64,000 nucleotides of DNA from Ilex aquifolium (lineage: Eukaryota; Streptophyta; Magnoliopsida; Aquifoliales; Aquifoliaceae), in NCBI GenBank assembly GCA_951799425.1, contig OX637394.1, positions 35,190,001-35,254,000 of the forward strand, written 5' to 3'. The notes below the pieces were generated by a model that had not been told where the DNA came from, searched no databases, and saw only the letters and a program-made list of their open reading frames with translations. The stretch's first letter is position 1; each line of letters begins with the position of its first letter. The translations under genes were made by a program, and so were the position numbers. This document shows, piece by piece, positions 1 to 11,551 of the stretch.

Positions 1-1660
1 TTTTTATGGTGATTTATATAGGTTAAAATTTTGGAAATACTATCTTCATAGGAAATTTTGGCCTTTTTTTTCCGATTTATTAGACAGATAATATTTGGTC
101 TCATTATGTGTGCTTTTCATATGCTCCAAGTTCAATGCATCTGGTGTGCTGCCTGAGGGAATGTCTGCCTGAATGGCAGTCTGTCCTTTGGTTTTCAAAG
201 AGAGATCAAGAGTTGGCAGAGACTATTGGAGGTTCAATTGGTCTGTTGCAACTGGGTCATTCAGCCGCAATTTTCAGCTGGCCGCTGCTTCTTTCAGCTC
301 TTGTTTTCAGCTGCCAAGGATTTCTACAGGAGCACATTTATTAGATGTAGGCCATTAATTCTGCTTGTTTTTTTCTGATTTTTGAAGGCAAATATTGGTT
401 TAGTTTTGGATACTCATACTGTAATTAGGATTGGTTTAATCCATTGAAGGATTAAAGCCAACTCCCACACTTTAGAACATTTTGTTATTTTGCTTCTTAT
501 AAATTCTTCAATTTTTGGAAATAAATTCCTCTTTTACCCAAAAAAAAAGAAGGTCTTGATAGTGGAAGTGCTTTTGGCCTGAGTTTGTTTTGGTCTGAAG
601 TCCTGTGGTGAGTGAGGTAGGAGCTGATCTGTGGAGGGGTATTGGAGTGCTGGTTTCTGGATGCCAGTACTGCCAGTCTGTTTCTGCATCAGAATATGCA
701 TCAAGGTCTGCTATACAGAAGGAGGGTGCTGGTATGCTGATGATCTGGACTGCAGCAGCTGAACATGAATTTTTTAACTGCTTTGATTGTAACAATTTGC
801 ATGTTTTGGTGAAGCTGTAACTGTTTTCCGTTGTAACAGTTACTAGTTTTTGGATTCTTTTAATTTTGGAGTTTAATTAATAAAATTTTTTATTTTTAAA
901 AATTTTTAAATAAAAAATAAATTTTTTTTTTTTAAAAAAAAAAAAAAAATCAATGCCATTTCTTTTTCCTTTGTTACACCCTACTTGTCCTCCCAGCAGA
1001 GGAGGGAGGGTGGGAGTTGCTTCATATTTGGATATGATTTTCCTTTCTAAACCATAAATTTTTTATAAAAGATACGGAATTAAGGGAGGATTAATTCAGG
1101 TGGTTTGGACATATTTATAGACGGTCTATTATGACAATGGTAAGGTAGATCAATATGATAAATTCATGTGTCACACATGGTTGATGATATCCTGGAAATC
1201 AATGCATTTCTCTGTAGCTAGTAACCCATTTATGTCTGGGATGTTTGGTGTGAATGTTGGCATGATGCAATTGTGCATCTTAATGCATGTGCCACTGGTT
1301 GGGCAGCGAAGCATCGGTGTCAAGCTCTCTTTAGGTCACTTGTATCGGTGTCAATATCTATTTACGCCACTTACATTTAACAACACGTGTTTCTCCGCAT
1401 CCAATGACACGCGTTTCAAGTATTCACACGGAATGACTTGAGTCACTTCAAACCCACTGCAAACTTTTTCATTACAGGCAGATATACTAACTTTTGACTT
1501 CACAGATCTGAAAAAGTAAAAGTGGTTCAAGAATATTTTTTTAACATATTATATTGTCTTGAAGGATTAAAGCCATAATCTTGGCTAAGCTATTTCTTGC
1601 TAACAACTGTTGCTTCTTGGTATTTTCGATGTAATAAAAAACATGTATCTTTTCCTTAAA
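1..1660. other. intergenic DNA, no gene recognised
   Basis: AT-rich sequence with A/T runs (for example 880-950) and only short ORFs that resemble nothing I know. A short piece near 1098 reads like the end of a plant LINE reverse transcriptase and is listed separately. No promoter or splice pattern was found. Confidence 0.5.
1098..1127 (+). mobile_element. tiny LINE reverse-transcriptase C-terminal scrap
   Basis: Ten codons read RWFGHIYRRS. This matches the RWFGH-x-x-RR signature near the C-terminus of plant non-LTR retrotransposon reverse transcriptases. The same signature occurs in a better preserved copy at 22337 in the aminotransferase gene. No other LINE sequence is readable here, so this is a fragment at best. 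Confidence 0.35.
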
Positions 1661-1668
1661 ACTGTCCA

Positions 1669-1850
1669 CATTGTATTCAAATATATAAATACCGACTACA
1701 TAAGCACATTTTATTCACCAATAAACATTGTATTCCAATAAATACAGCCTGTCTAACAAAGCACATTCCAGCTCGTAGGCAACTTTGTATTCCAATATAT
1801 ACATCCCGTCTAACAAAGCACATTGTATTCCACTATATACATACCGCCTT
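1669..1850. repeat. short imperfect tandem repeat, about three copies
   Basis: A phrase like TTGTATTCCAATAAATAC followed by CTGTCTAACAAAGCACA recurs about three times with a unit of roughly 55-65 bp. No coding or structural role is apparent. It lies left of the transposon-type Ulp1 gene and could be part of that element's non-coding end, which is inference. Confidence 0.5.
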
Positions 1851-2094
1851 CATTCTCACATTCCTGCTAATATACTTCTACATTTCCCCGTTTCTATCCC
1901 TCGTTCTCGGGCCTTATGTATGAGTTTGTTGTGAACTTTGTTGTCAGGGTGAGTAGATAATGAAAACGCGAAGTTCATCCGCATTTCGTTCGAATCTTCA
2001 TGCGATAACATGATACCACCTGGTTAACTTAATGCGCTTACAGGACGGATATAAACAAATTATAGAATTATAATCGAGACATGTCGTAGGTTGC

Positions 2095-2424
2095 CTATGT
2101 TATATAATTCACCTTAATGCTAAAGCATGGACAAAGCAATGGAGCCAGAATCATCTTGACAACAAACATTCCATAATCATATGCATTCCCCTGACATGGG
2201 GCCCAAGCCGGTGCGGACAAAGTGAATGTTCCCAAATAAGGTTGGTAGTTATGCTGTGTAGCTTCAAGGACATCATCTAATTCAAATACCACATTATGCA
2301 CAACATTCAGCCGAGTAGAAATATCGTCACCAGGAAGCGGGTCCAACAAAAGAGCTTTATGTTCAGTTACGTCAATGACGCATAGATACCAATGGGAGTT
2401 GTTCTCGTTGATGGGGATGTATAT
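2095..2424 (-). CDS. C-terminal Ulp1/C48 protease exon with catalytic Cys replaced by Tyr
   Basis: The exon begins after an AG at 2425-2426 and reads IYIPINENNSHWYLCVIDVT, then ALLLDPLPGDD, and later APCQGNAYDYGMFVVKM. In C48 (SUMO/NEDD8-type) proteases the catalytic set is His in HW, Asp in the LLLD strand, Gln in the PxQ-N segment and Cys in N-x-x-D-C-G. His, Asp and Gln positions are present, but the Cys codon reads TAT (Tyr), one base from TGT. The protein would be catalytically dead unless this is a late mutation or sequencing error. The frame ends at a stop at 2095-2097. Confidence 0.75.
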   Translation of the reverse strand: MYIPINENNSHWYLCVIDVTEHKALLLDPLPGDDISTRLNVVHNVVFELDDVLEATQHNYQPYLGTFTLSAPAWAPCQGNAYDYGMFVVKMILAPLLCPCFSIKVNYIT

Positions 2425-5400
2425 CTAAATTTGTTTACACAGCCAAACATTGTTGATAAGCGTGGATCAATGTAACTAATGTTACGCCTTTGAAATCAAA
2501 AAGGATTAATTTTATGGTTAATACACACCTTGTCACAATATGTAAAATTTTTTATGTACTTCCCATTCACAGCACACATAGATTGAAGCAAACCTTTTTT
2601 ACTTGCACTGTCAGCCGTTCCAGCACGAGCCAGTGCATGTTGCTGAATACAACAAACAAAATTATAATCAACATATTGTATGTATTTTTTTAAAAAAAAT
2701 AACAAATTAGGTACTACAAATAAACACAATTTTATTACCGAGAACCACGTGGGTAGATACCACATCTCTAACCCAGTTTTAGGATTTGTCTTATCTTCAT
2801 TAGATAACAAATTGTGCGCCAAGTCCACAACCTGTGACAGTCATTGGAAAAATACTAAAATAAATTGCAATTGGTTGCCTATGGTACCGACGTATGGATA
2901 ATATTTTAAAAAAAATGAAATATTGTTCCTAATTTTCCAACCGAATCAAGTAACCACTGCTTTGGTAATAGTGTCATGAGACAATGGCGTCCAGCATGGT
3001 CATGTTCAAACCCTAATTAAATCCTCTCTGTTTTAAAAAAAAAATAAAAAAATTAATATTACACACAAAAAATAAGCATACAAATACTTTCGCTCACATA
3101 GTAATTCATTTTTTAAATTGTATCAATTGGTACATTAAAAATAAAGATACCTCATGTCAAGATTCTTGTCAAATATGTAATTCAGAATCAATTGCTTATC
3201 TTCAGGATATAGTATGTCGACATTTGCATATTCCTCAACGTGCTATGGAATACCCAAAGTAGAATCGGAAATTTGTTTCCCCAATCTGTGTCATTAAACT
3301 ACCATTCAAGTTTGTCACATAATCAATAATGGAAAAAAACATACCTTATGAATTTCAGCAACTGATGTACTTGTACAAGACAATTTCAGTTTGTTAGCAG
3401 AATTGTGCGGAGTCTTGTACACATCGATCGATGCCTTGTTGTCATAACAATTCATGTTGTAACCGCCCTGTGCACAGATAATTTGAACATCAACATGTAC
3501 AAAACCTTGGATAATAATAATAACTGATGTCAGAACCTTAGGCATTAATTGTTTATGCATGGAATTGTCCATTTCTTGAATGTGATACAGGGGATTATTC
3601 ACCTCCCCCTTGCCCTCTTTGTTATCATCCTTCTTCACCCAACGATTCTGTGGTTAAAGGGAGTAAAATATAAGTGAGGATAACGTATAATGTAATTAAT
3701 TAATACAGTAAGTTTGATGTATGTTATACATTTGGTTGTTCATATGGTGAAATCACATATTTGCTTGGCCTCCGTTTAGAATCTCTTCTTAGCTGCATTG
3801 GTGGGAACGATGTTTGGGTGCATGAGTAAGAAGCCTCTTGCATGTCACAAACGTCATTCTGTTTGTAACCGTCATTGTCAGTATTTATTGGCCGTCGCCG
3901 TGCCTCCTGGAATGGTTTTGGTGGTGGGGTGTGGATAGCGGCAATGGGTGTCCAAATCCGGTAGTCCACATCCACTTCATTCCGGGAATTGGCATTTACG
4001 CCTTCATTCAAGTCAATTTTATTTTTTTTCTCATCAACTTCTCCGACAGCAGCATCATTCTCTATGTCTTGGTAATTTGATGGTTTAGGAAACGATCCAC
4101 CCATGAACATTTGCATCATGTTAACCATTGACCCCACCATGCCAGTTAGGTTAACAATCGCATTCTCCATCCTAACCATTCTGGCCTCCCATTCCTACAA
4201 ATTTACACAATTAATCACGTGTCCTAAACTTATTATAAATCAATGTGATTTTAGTATTATGGTATATACGTACCGGTGGTTTTTCATCTGATGTCAAAAT
4301 AGGTTGCTTCACTTCATGGATGGATCGTTTACTAAGGTTTACTGTAGCGACTGGTTGGGGTTTATTCATGGTGTCGTCCAAAACTTTGCAAGTAACTTCT
4401 TGACATGCTAGTCGTTTGGACTTCTTCAACATGCTTACATGTTTCTTAATTTCCTCATCCCCCCATGCAGCAATTCGAGGGTTGCTCCTACATGGCGGTT
4501 GTTTAACAAACACCGCTTTGGGTGTGACCCGCTCTAGATATACTATCTACATTAAAAAAATAAACGAGGTCATTCAGTAAAAGTTTTGTGAAACAAGCAC
4601 AACATAAAAATACTAAAAAAATAAAGTGATGTCTTACCATAAGAACAAGTAAACATCCACTAACATTTTTTTGATCACGTGTTTGATATTTTCGTACCCC
4701 TTCAACCATACCATCAAATACAAATTTCGCCCAATTTCTCTTTCCTATAGAAGGAACGTCTACAACACTGTGAAGATACCCGCTGCTGATTGAAGTACGC
4801 ATGGTTGGGTATAGAAGATGTCCAATAAGAAATAGCACAAAATATATCCTAAACTCATCCGAAGCCACTTTAAGTACACAAAGTATCTCACTCACATGTC
4901 TCAACGGGATATCCTTAACGCCATTGAATAATGAATTCCAAATGCCATTAATTCTTTCACTGGGCCTAGTAGTCTCCACGTCCAAGCCTTCGTTTCTCAA
5001 ACCTATGACACATTCAACATCCATGGCTGATAACTGAATAGCTTCACCGTACACATTTAATGTCAATGACACAGTGTCAAACCGTTCAATCAACCATGCA
5101 CATAAACCCCGCTTTAGTTCCCCACATTTGAGGCTCAAGATCCCTCCAAAACCAAGTTCTTTTATTGCAGCTTTCTGCTCATCACATAAAAGTCATATCA
5201 TTTTTACAATTTTCCCAGGTGAACACCTTGTACCAAGTGTCCCCTTTGATAATTTGTCAAAACATAGACAGAAATGTCAGTTGGAGAGGTGCAGTAAATG
5301 TAAACGATGAATTGTGAAAATTAGCATCGAAATTATATAATTACCCGTACTGTTATTTTCCTAGAATTATCTTTCACACGATCATATTCACTCTTCGCAT

Positions 5401-6194
5401 GTATAGACATTTCTTTGTATTTCTGTTTCTCACTATCTGTCATCTTCCTCCATTGGTCAGCCAGTTTTTTAATCACCTTATGAGTACAAGTTCAATTGGA
5501 AGACATTATTAATTTCACTATTCCAAACAATACTCGCTCGTTGTAACACAAATTATACCTTGTGTGTCACTTTTTGATCAGCGTTTCCGTTGATATTCTC
5601 CATTTGTTCCTTACTGTAATGGAAGTACAACAAATGCGTACATTATCAAATATACATTAACCACAAAATAATTTTACACTACAATACACAAATTTTTCAT
5701 ACTAGAAAAATAGTCATGCACTAGGTGGACGTTGTGCTTTCAAGCCTTCGGCCTTTGACTCCTGTGACCTCTTCTTCCCCCTGGAATATGTACCATAATA
5801 TGAAGTCTGAAATGTGATGAATCTGAAATATATTCAACAATATAATCATATCTTACATTACAAAAATCGCCAAATTGGACTTCCCAAGTCTATTGCCTTG
5901 CTACTACCCTGCAAATAACACATGGTATATAGGTCAAATAAATAAGTATCTGCTACACATGCACTTCTCTAAACCAGTCAGAAATCCTTCTCAAACACAC
6001 TCACTCACCAACACATTCATTCACAACTATAACATCATTACCAGAACGTAAATGTTTCCAATTATGACACACACAGAGATGTCAAACACTGAAAACATAC
6101 CATTTATAAAAAATAACATTTCATATATTCACTACTAATTTTATGATACCTTATTATGTATCTCCTCCTGGTCGTTAATCACAACAAGCCGAAA
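2095..6194 (-). CDS. transposon-type gene: HMG-box-like + DUF1985-like + Ulp1 (C48) protease, probably decayed
   Basis: Multi-exon gene read by splice logic on the minus strand. Best exons, 5' to 3': 6150-6194, 5862-5908, 5722-5780, 5559-5613, 5345-5476, 4638-5177, 4274-4546, 3730-4194, 3345-3647, 3151-3242, about 2942-3010, 2739-2831, 2529-2642, 2095-2424. Most junctions keep frame with GT/AG ends. Order: an HMG-box-like segment, a DUF1985-like segment, a charged linker, then a C48 protease fold. DUF1985 plus Ulp1 proteins are typical cargo of plant Mutator-like elements (VANDAL, ARNOLD and Kaonashi types, from memory), so transposon origin is likely. Signs of decay: a one-base phase clash between 5722-5780 and 5559-5613, no acceptor AG before the segment near 5230-5300, a phase clash near 3010, and a lost protease Cys. 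The start codon is not resolved. No transposase was seen beside it. Confidence 0.72.
4638..5177 (-). CDS. DUF1985-like exon of the Ulp1-type gene
   Basis: A single 540-bp open exon (180 codons, phase 0 at both ends). It carries LGFGGIL, the run IERFDTVSLTLNV, the phrase AMDVECVIGLRNEG, and later RNWAKFVFDGMVEGVRKY with VSGCLLVLM. These phrases are the hallmark of the DUF1985-like N-terminal domain of plant transposon proteins with an Ulp1 domain. The upstream donor lies after a stretch reading SPTDISVYVLTNYQRGHL (5230-5300), which also fits that family. The molecular function of the domain is not established; in VANDAL elements related proteins act in anti-silencing (recalled knowledge). Confidence 0.7.
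5345..5780 (-). CDS. HMG-box-like exons of the Ulp1-type gene
   Basis: Three exons (5722-5780, 5559-5613, 5345-5476) give a basic KKR segment, then AQRPPS, which resembles the start of plant HMGB boxes (KRPPSAF). After a shortened middle comes KLADQWRKMTDSEKQKYKEM followed by a segment ending SEYDRV. The spacing of W, the M-T-D-S-E-K patch, and the K-Y and E-Y pairs fits the third helix of a plant HMG box, a minor-groove DNA-bending fold. The aromatic FFVF stretch usual after RPPSA is missing, and the first junction is off by one base. The box is therefore probably degenerate. Confidence 0.55.
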
Positions 6195-6560
6195 CTAAGA
6201 CAAATGAGGAGGAGTGTACACACTTCTACGTAGACCAAAACAAACCTTTTTTGGAATACTGAAAGGGGATACTTATGACCTCAAACCCATATTGCAAGGA
6301 ATAAAAAGATTGTGATGCAGAGGGAGGCACATAATTCGGAACAAAGAAGATGGAATCGGATGAATAAGGGAGTGATGATTTTTTGGAAGATAGAAAGAGG
6401 AGACCAGTGAGCTCAATGTTTAGAGGATGGAGGGAGCTAGGTAATGGTTTTTGGCGGGATTATAGAGGAAATAGGAGGGAACTGCTGTAGCTAGTTGTCA
6501 CAAACTGATTGGTTGGTATGGAAATAAACAATAAACGACGTCGTTCAGCCTGGGGAAAAA
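6195..6560. promoter_or_regulatory. 5' flank of the Ulp1-type gene
   Basis: Region upstream (minus sense) of the first readable exon. It holds several short ATG-started frames that close quickly and a CT-rich stretch, but no convincing TATA box or start codon. The GATCGATC-rich region starts immediately to its right at about 6570, so the palindromes lie directly upstream of this gene. Promoter location is inference. Confidence 0.3.
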
Positions 6561-6569
6561 AAAAACTTC

Positions 6570-7420
6570 TGATCGATCAAACTAATATACGATCGATCAA
6601 ATAGTTTCAGCCTACCACATTTAACCCGCTAATATGAGGGACTGAAAAACCATTCTTCTGCCACAACAACACCTCTACCTTGATCTATCGCAAAATAAAT
6701 GATCGATCATGAAGTGGCAAAATGTTAATGATAGATCGAATAACTAACTGATCGATCACTAACTTTCAGAATGTGACCAATTTAGATCTATCTAACTGAT
6801 CGATCACTAAAATTTGATCGATCTTTAACTTGTTGATATGTACACGATCGATCATTATTCAGTGATCGAATAATCCATTACAATATTTGATCGATCTAAT
6901 AAATTTATGATCGATCATATTGTGCTAATGGGTAGCGTTTAAAAAAAAAATTAAATTACATGAATTCGATCGATCAAACATAAATTCTGATCGATCATAT
7001 TGTCACATTTGTTTCAATTAGAGTATTAAAAGTACTGTGGCGGTCTGATCGATCGTGTACAAAAATGATAGATCAAATAAGTATTCTGTGATGGATCAAA
7101 TTCGAGTTTTGTACATATTTGATCTATCATTTTTTTACACGATCGATCAGACCGCCACAGTACTTTTAATACTCTGATTGAAACAACTGTGACAATATGA
7201 TCGATCATAATTTATGTTTGATCAATCTAATTCATGTAACTCGAATTTGCTCCATCACAGAATACATATTGATCGATCCTATTTTTCTAGATTTGAAATA
7301 TGAATCAGGAGTAATAAAAGTACTGAGAAGAAATGATCGAACGTTAAAACATTTGATCCATCAAAGTATTACTTGAATTCGATCGATCAGAACTATATAT
7401 TGATCGATCTTTAAATTGCA
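6570..7420. repeat. cluster of GATCGATC palindromes, mostly in pairs 20-21 bp apart
   Basis: Many copies of the self-complementary octamer GATCGATC, often inside TGATCGATCA, with frequent one-base variants. Neighbouring copies often start 20 or 21 bp apart: the pairs beginning near 6571, 6888, 6967 and 7380 are examples, and one near 6801 is 18 bp. That is about two turns of DNA. No ORF of note is present. The cluster lies upstream of the minus-strand Ulp1-type gene and continues into the tandem array further right. Confidence 0.8.
6956..7239. repeat. large inverted repeat, arms about 124 bp
   Basis: The left arm 6956-7079 and right arm 7116-7239 are near-perfect reverse complements around a 36-bp centre. 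Both arms contain CGGTCTGATCGATCG or its complement, and the stretch AGTATTAAAAGTACTGTGG. Transcribed, it would form a long hairpin. It may be a small foldback element or an inverted duplication within the palindrome cluster. Confidence 0.85.
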
Positions 7421-8380
7421 AATTGTAAATATTGCCATAAATATGGTAAAAATTCCATTCCACTTGTATATATTCCCACAAATTTGGTAAAAAATCCATT
7501 GTACTTGTAAATAATCTCATTATTTTCATAAACAATACATTAAATTGTAAATATTGCCATCCATGTAGTAAGAAATCCATTATACTTATAAATATTCCCA
7601 AAAATTTGATAAATAATCCACTACAGTTATACATATTCCCATAAAGAATCCTTTGTTGTCGTAAATATTCCCATAAAAAAGGTAAATAATCCATTAAAGT
7701 TGTATATATTGTTGGACTAGTCATAAGTTAAGAAGACATCTGGGTGATATCATTGATCGAACATATTCAATGATCGAGCATGGACTATTAAATATTGTAA
7801 AAAATACCATTAATGTAGTAAATACTGCTCCCCACTAGTTGTAAATATTTTCCATAAAAGTGGTAAATGATTCATTGAAGTTGTATATCTTCTTGAATAA
7901 CTCATAAATTAAGTTAAAATCTTTCTGTTCTGATCGATCGATCATATTTAATGATCGATCATGAACTATTAAATATCATAAAAATACCATTGAATTACTA
8001 AATACTGCTCGGCACTAGTAATTTTGTCCACAAAAATGTATATCTTATTTGATTACTTGGAAATTATTTATAAATTAAGTACAATTCTTGTAAAAAAAAT
8101 TCACAAAACTAGTAAAAAAATTTGACAACTCTTGTAATTACTACCTTCATTTTATTAACAAAACCTTTACTCTAGTACTTATTTACACAAATGTGGTAAA
8201 TAATACACTGAAGTTGTAAATATTCTCATAAATATCATAACGAATCCATTGTACTTGTGAATATTCCCAAAAATTTGGTAAAGAATCCACTACAGTTGTA
8301 CATTTTTCCATAAAGAATCCATTAAAGTGGTAAATACATCCACAAAAGTGGTAAATGATCCATTAAAATTGTATATATTA
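7400..8380. repeat. AT-rich degenerate subrepeats (GTAAATATTCCCATAAA family)
   Basis: Loose repetition of a unit of about 40-60 bp containing GTAAATATTCCCA, TGGTAAA and ATCCATTGAAGTTGTA. Occasional GATCGATC pairs occur (for example 7930-7965). It grades into the regular 179-bp array to the right. Short ORFs here are by-products of the repeat. Confidence 0.65.
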
Positions 8381-8400
8381 TTGGATTAGCCATTAATTAC

Positions 8401-10990
8401 GAACTCACCTGAGTGTCTTGATCGATCGAACATATTCCATGATCGATCATTGACTATTAAATATTGTAAAAAATACCATTGCTTTAGTAAATGTTGCTCC
8501 CCACTAGTTGTAAATATTCCCAAACTCACCTGAGTGCCATGATCGATCATGGACTATTAAATATTGTAAAAAATACCATTGATTTAGTAAATACTTCTCC
8601 CCACTAGTCGTAAATATTCCCATAAAAGTGGTAAATGATCCATTCAAATTGTATATATTATTGGATTAGCCATTATTTACGAACTCACCTGAGTGCCATG
8701 ATCGATCGAACATATTCCATGATCGATCATTGACTCTTAAATATTGAAAAAAATACCATTGCTTTAGTAAATAATGTTCACCACTAGTTGTAACTATTGC
8801 CAGAAAAGTGGTAAATGATCCATTAAAATTGTATATATTATTGGATTAACCATTAATTACGAACTCACCTGAGTCCATGATCGATCGAACATATTCCATG
8901 ATCGATCATTGACTATTAAATCTTGTAAAAAATACCATTGCGTTAGTAAATGCTTCTCCCCACTAGTCGTAAATATTCCATAAAAGTGATAAATGATTCA
9001 TTCAAATTGTATATATTATTGGATTAGCCATTACTTATGAACTCACCTGAGTGCCATGATCGATCGAACATATTCCATGATCGATCATGGACTATTAAGT
9101 ATTGTAAAAAATACCATTGCGTTAGTAAATGCTTCTCCCCACTAGTCGTAAATATTCCATAAAAGTGATAAATGATCCATTCAAATTGTATATATTATTG
9201 AATTAGCCATTACTTATGAACTCACCTGAGTCCCATGATCGATCGAACATATTCCTTGATCGATCATGGACTATTAAATATTGTAAAAAATATCATTGCC
9301 TTAGTAAATGTTTCTCCCCACTAGTGGTAACTATTGCCATAAAAGTGGTAAATGATCCATTAAAATTGTATATATTATTAGATTAACCATTAATTACGAA
9401 CTCACCTGAGTCCATGATCGATCGAACATATTCCATGATCGATCATTGACTATTAAATATTGTAAAAAATACCATTGCCTTTGTAAATGCTTCTCCCCAC
9501 TAGTCGTAAATATTCCATAAAAGTGATAAATGATCCATTCAAATTGTATATATTATTGGATTAGCTATTTACTTATGAACTCACCTGAGTGCCATGATCG
9601 ATCGAACATATTCCATGATCGATCATGGACTATTAAATATTGTAAAAAATACCATTGCCTTAGTAAATGCTTCTCCCCACTAGTGGTAACTATTGCCATA
9701 AAAGTGGTAAATGATCCATTAAAATTGTATATATTATTGGATTAACCATTAATTACGAACTCACCTGAGTCCATGATCGATCGAACATATTCCATGATCG
9801 ATCATTGACTATTAAATATTGTAAAAAATACTATTGCCTTAGTAAATACTTCTCCCCAGTAGTCGTAAATATTCCATAAAAGTGATAAATGATCCATTCA
9901 AATTGTATATATTATTGGATTAGCCATTACTTATGAACTCACCTGAATGCCATGATCGATCGAACATATTCCATGATCGATCATGGACTATTAAATATCG
10001 TAAAAAATACCATTGCCTTAGTAAATGCTTCTCCCCACTAATTGTAAATATTCCATAAAAGTGATAAATGATCCATTCAAATTGTATATATTATTGGATT
10101 AGCCATTACTTATGAACTCACCTGAGTGCCATGATCGATCGAACATATTCCATGATCGATCATGGACTATTAAATATTGTAAAAAATATGATTGCCTTAG
10201 TAAATGCTTCTCCCCACTAGTTGTAACTATTGTCATAAAAGTGGTAAATGATCCATTAAAATTGTATATATTATTGGATTAACCATTAATTACGAACTCA
10301 CCTGAGTCCATGATCGATCGAACATATTCCATGATCGATCATTGCCTATTAAATATTGTAAAAAATATCATTGCTTTAGTAAATGTTTCTCCCCACTAGT
10401 CGTAAATATTCCATAAAAGTCATAAATGATCCATTAAAATTGTATATATTATTGGATTAGCCATTGGTTATGAACTCACCTGAGTGCCATGATCGAGCGA
10501 ACATATTCCATGATCGATCATGGACTATTAAATATTGTAAAAAATACCATTGTCTTAGTAAATGCTTCTCTCCACTAGTTGTAAATATTCCCATAAAAGT
10601 GGTAAATGATCCATTCAAATTGTATATATTATTGGATTAACCATTACTTATGAACTCACCTGAGTGTCATGATCGATCGAACATATTCCATGATCGATCA
10701 TTGACTATTAAATATTGTAAAAAACCCATTGCTTTAGTAAATGCTACTCCCTAGTCGTAAATATTCCTATAAAAGTGGTAAATGCTCCATTAAAATTGTA
10801 TATATTATTGAATTAGTCATTACGTACGAACTCACCTGAGTCCTATGATCGATCAAACATATTCCATGATTGATCATGGACTATTAAATATTGTAAAAAA
10901 ACCATTGCTTTAGTAAATGCTACTCCCTACTAGTCGTAAATATTCTCATAAAAGTGGTAAATGATCCATTGAAGTTGTAAATTTTCCTAT
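8401..10990. repeat. tandem array, about 15 units of 176-180 bp, each with a GATCGATC pair
   Basis: The marker GAACTCACCTGAG occurs at 8401, (8522 partial), 8681, 8861, 9039, 9218, 9398, 9577, 9757, 9935, 10114, 10294, 10472, 10652 and 10828, so the period is about 179 bp. Most units carry GATCGATC, GAACATATTCCAT, then GATCGATC, putting the two palindromes 21 bp apart, followed by an AT-rich part with CCACTAGT. A variant with AACCATTAATTACG sits at 8861, 9398, 9757 and 10294, giving intervals of 537, 359 and 537 bp, which hints at higher-order structure. The size is close to that of centromeric satellites, but the array is short. Confidence 0.9.
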
Positions 10991-11500
10991 AAAAGTGGTA
11001 AATTATCCATTGATGTGGTAAATGATCCATTAAAGTTGTAAATATTCCTATAAAAGTGGTAAATGATCCATTGAAGTTGTAAATATTCTCATAAATGTGG
11101 TAAATGATCCATTGAAGTTGTAAATATTCCCTTAAAAGTGGTAAATAATCAATTGAAGTTGTATATCTTCTTGAGTTACTCATATATTACGTTAAAATCT
11201 GATCGATCGATCATATTTAATGATCGATCATGGAGTATTAAATATCGTAAAAATACAGTGATAAATGATCCATTGAAGTTTTAAGTATTGCCTTAAATTT
11301 GATAAAGAATCCACTACAGTGGTAAATGATCCATTGAAGTTGTATATTTTCCCATAAAAGTGGTAAAAGATCAATTGAAGTTGTAAATATTCCCATAAAA
11401 GTGGTAAATAATCCATTGAAGTTGTAAATATTCCCATTGAAGTTGTAAATATACCCAAAAATTTGGTATACAATCCATTCAATTTGTAAATATTCCTTTC
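10930..11500. repeat. minisatellite of about 42-bp units
   Basis: The unit GGTAAATGATCCATTGAAGT plus TGTAAATATTCCCATAAAAGT recurs about ten times with small changes. It appears to be the internal subunit from which the AT-rich half of the 179-bp repeat is built. One more GATCGATC pair sits at about 11200-11230. Confidence 0.75.
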
Positions 11501-11551
11501 ATTATGTTACAAAATTCCTAGTAATTATATGTACTATTTGACATGTCTAGC

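Noticed and set aside
7026..7724. Minus-strand ORFs in the palindrome and subrepeat region
   Set aside because: They are made of repeat-derived peptides (LPFLWEYL, MDFLPNLWEYI) with no independent support.
8401..10990. Regular repeats with spacer-like segments, superficially CRISPR-like
   Set aside because: Units are 179 bp and near-identical throughout, with no variable spacers, in a plant nuclear context. It is a tandem satellite-like array.
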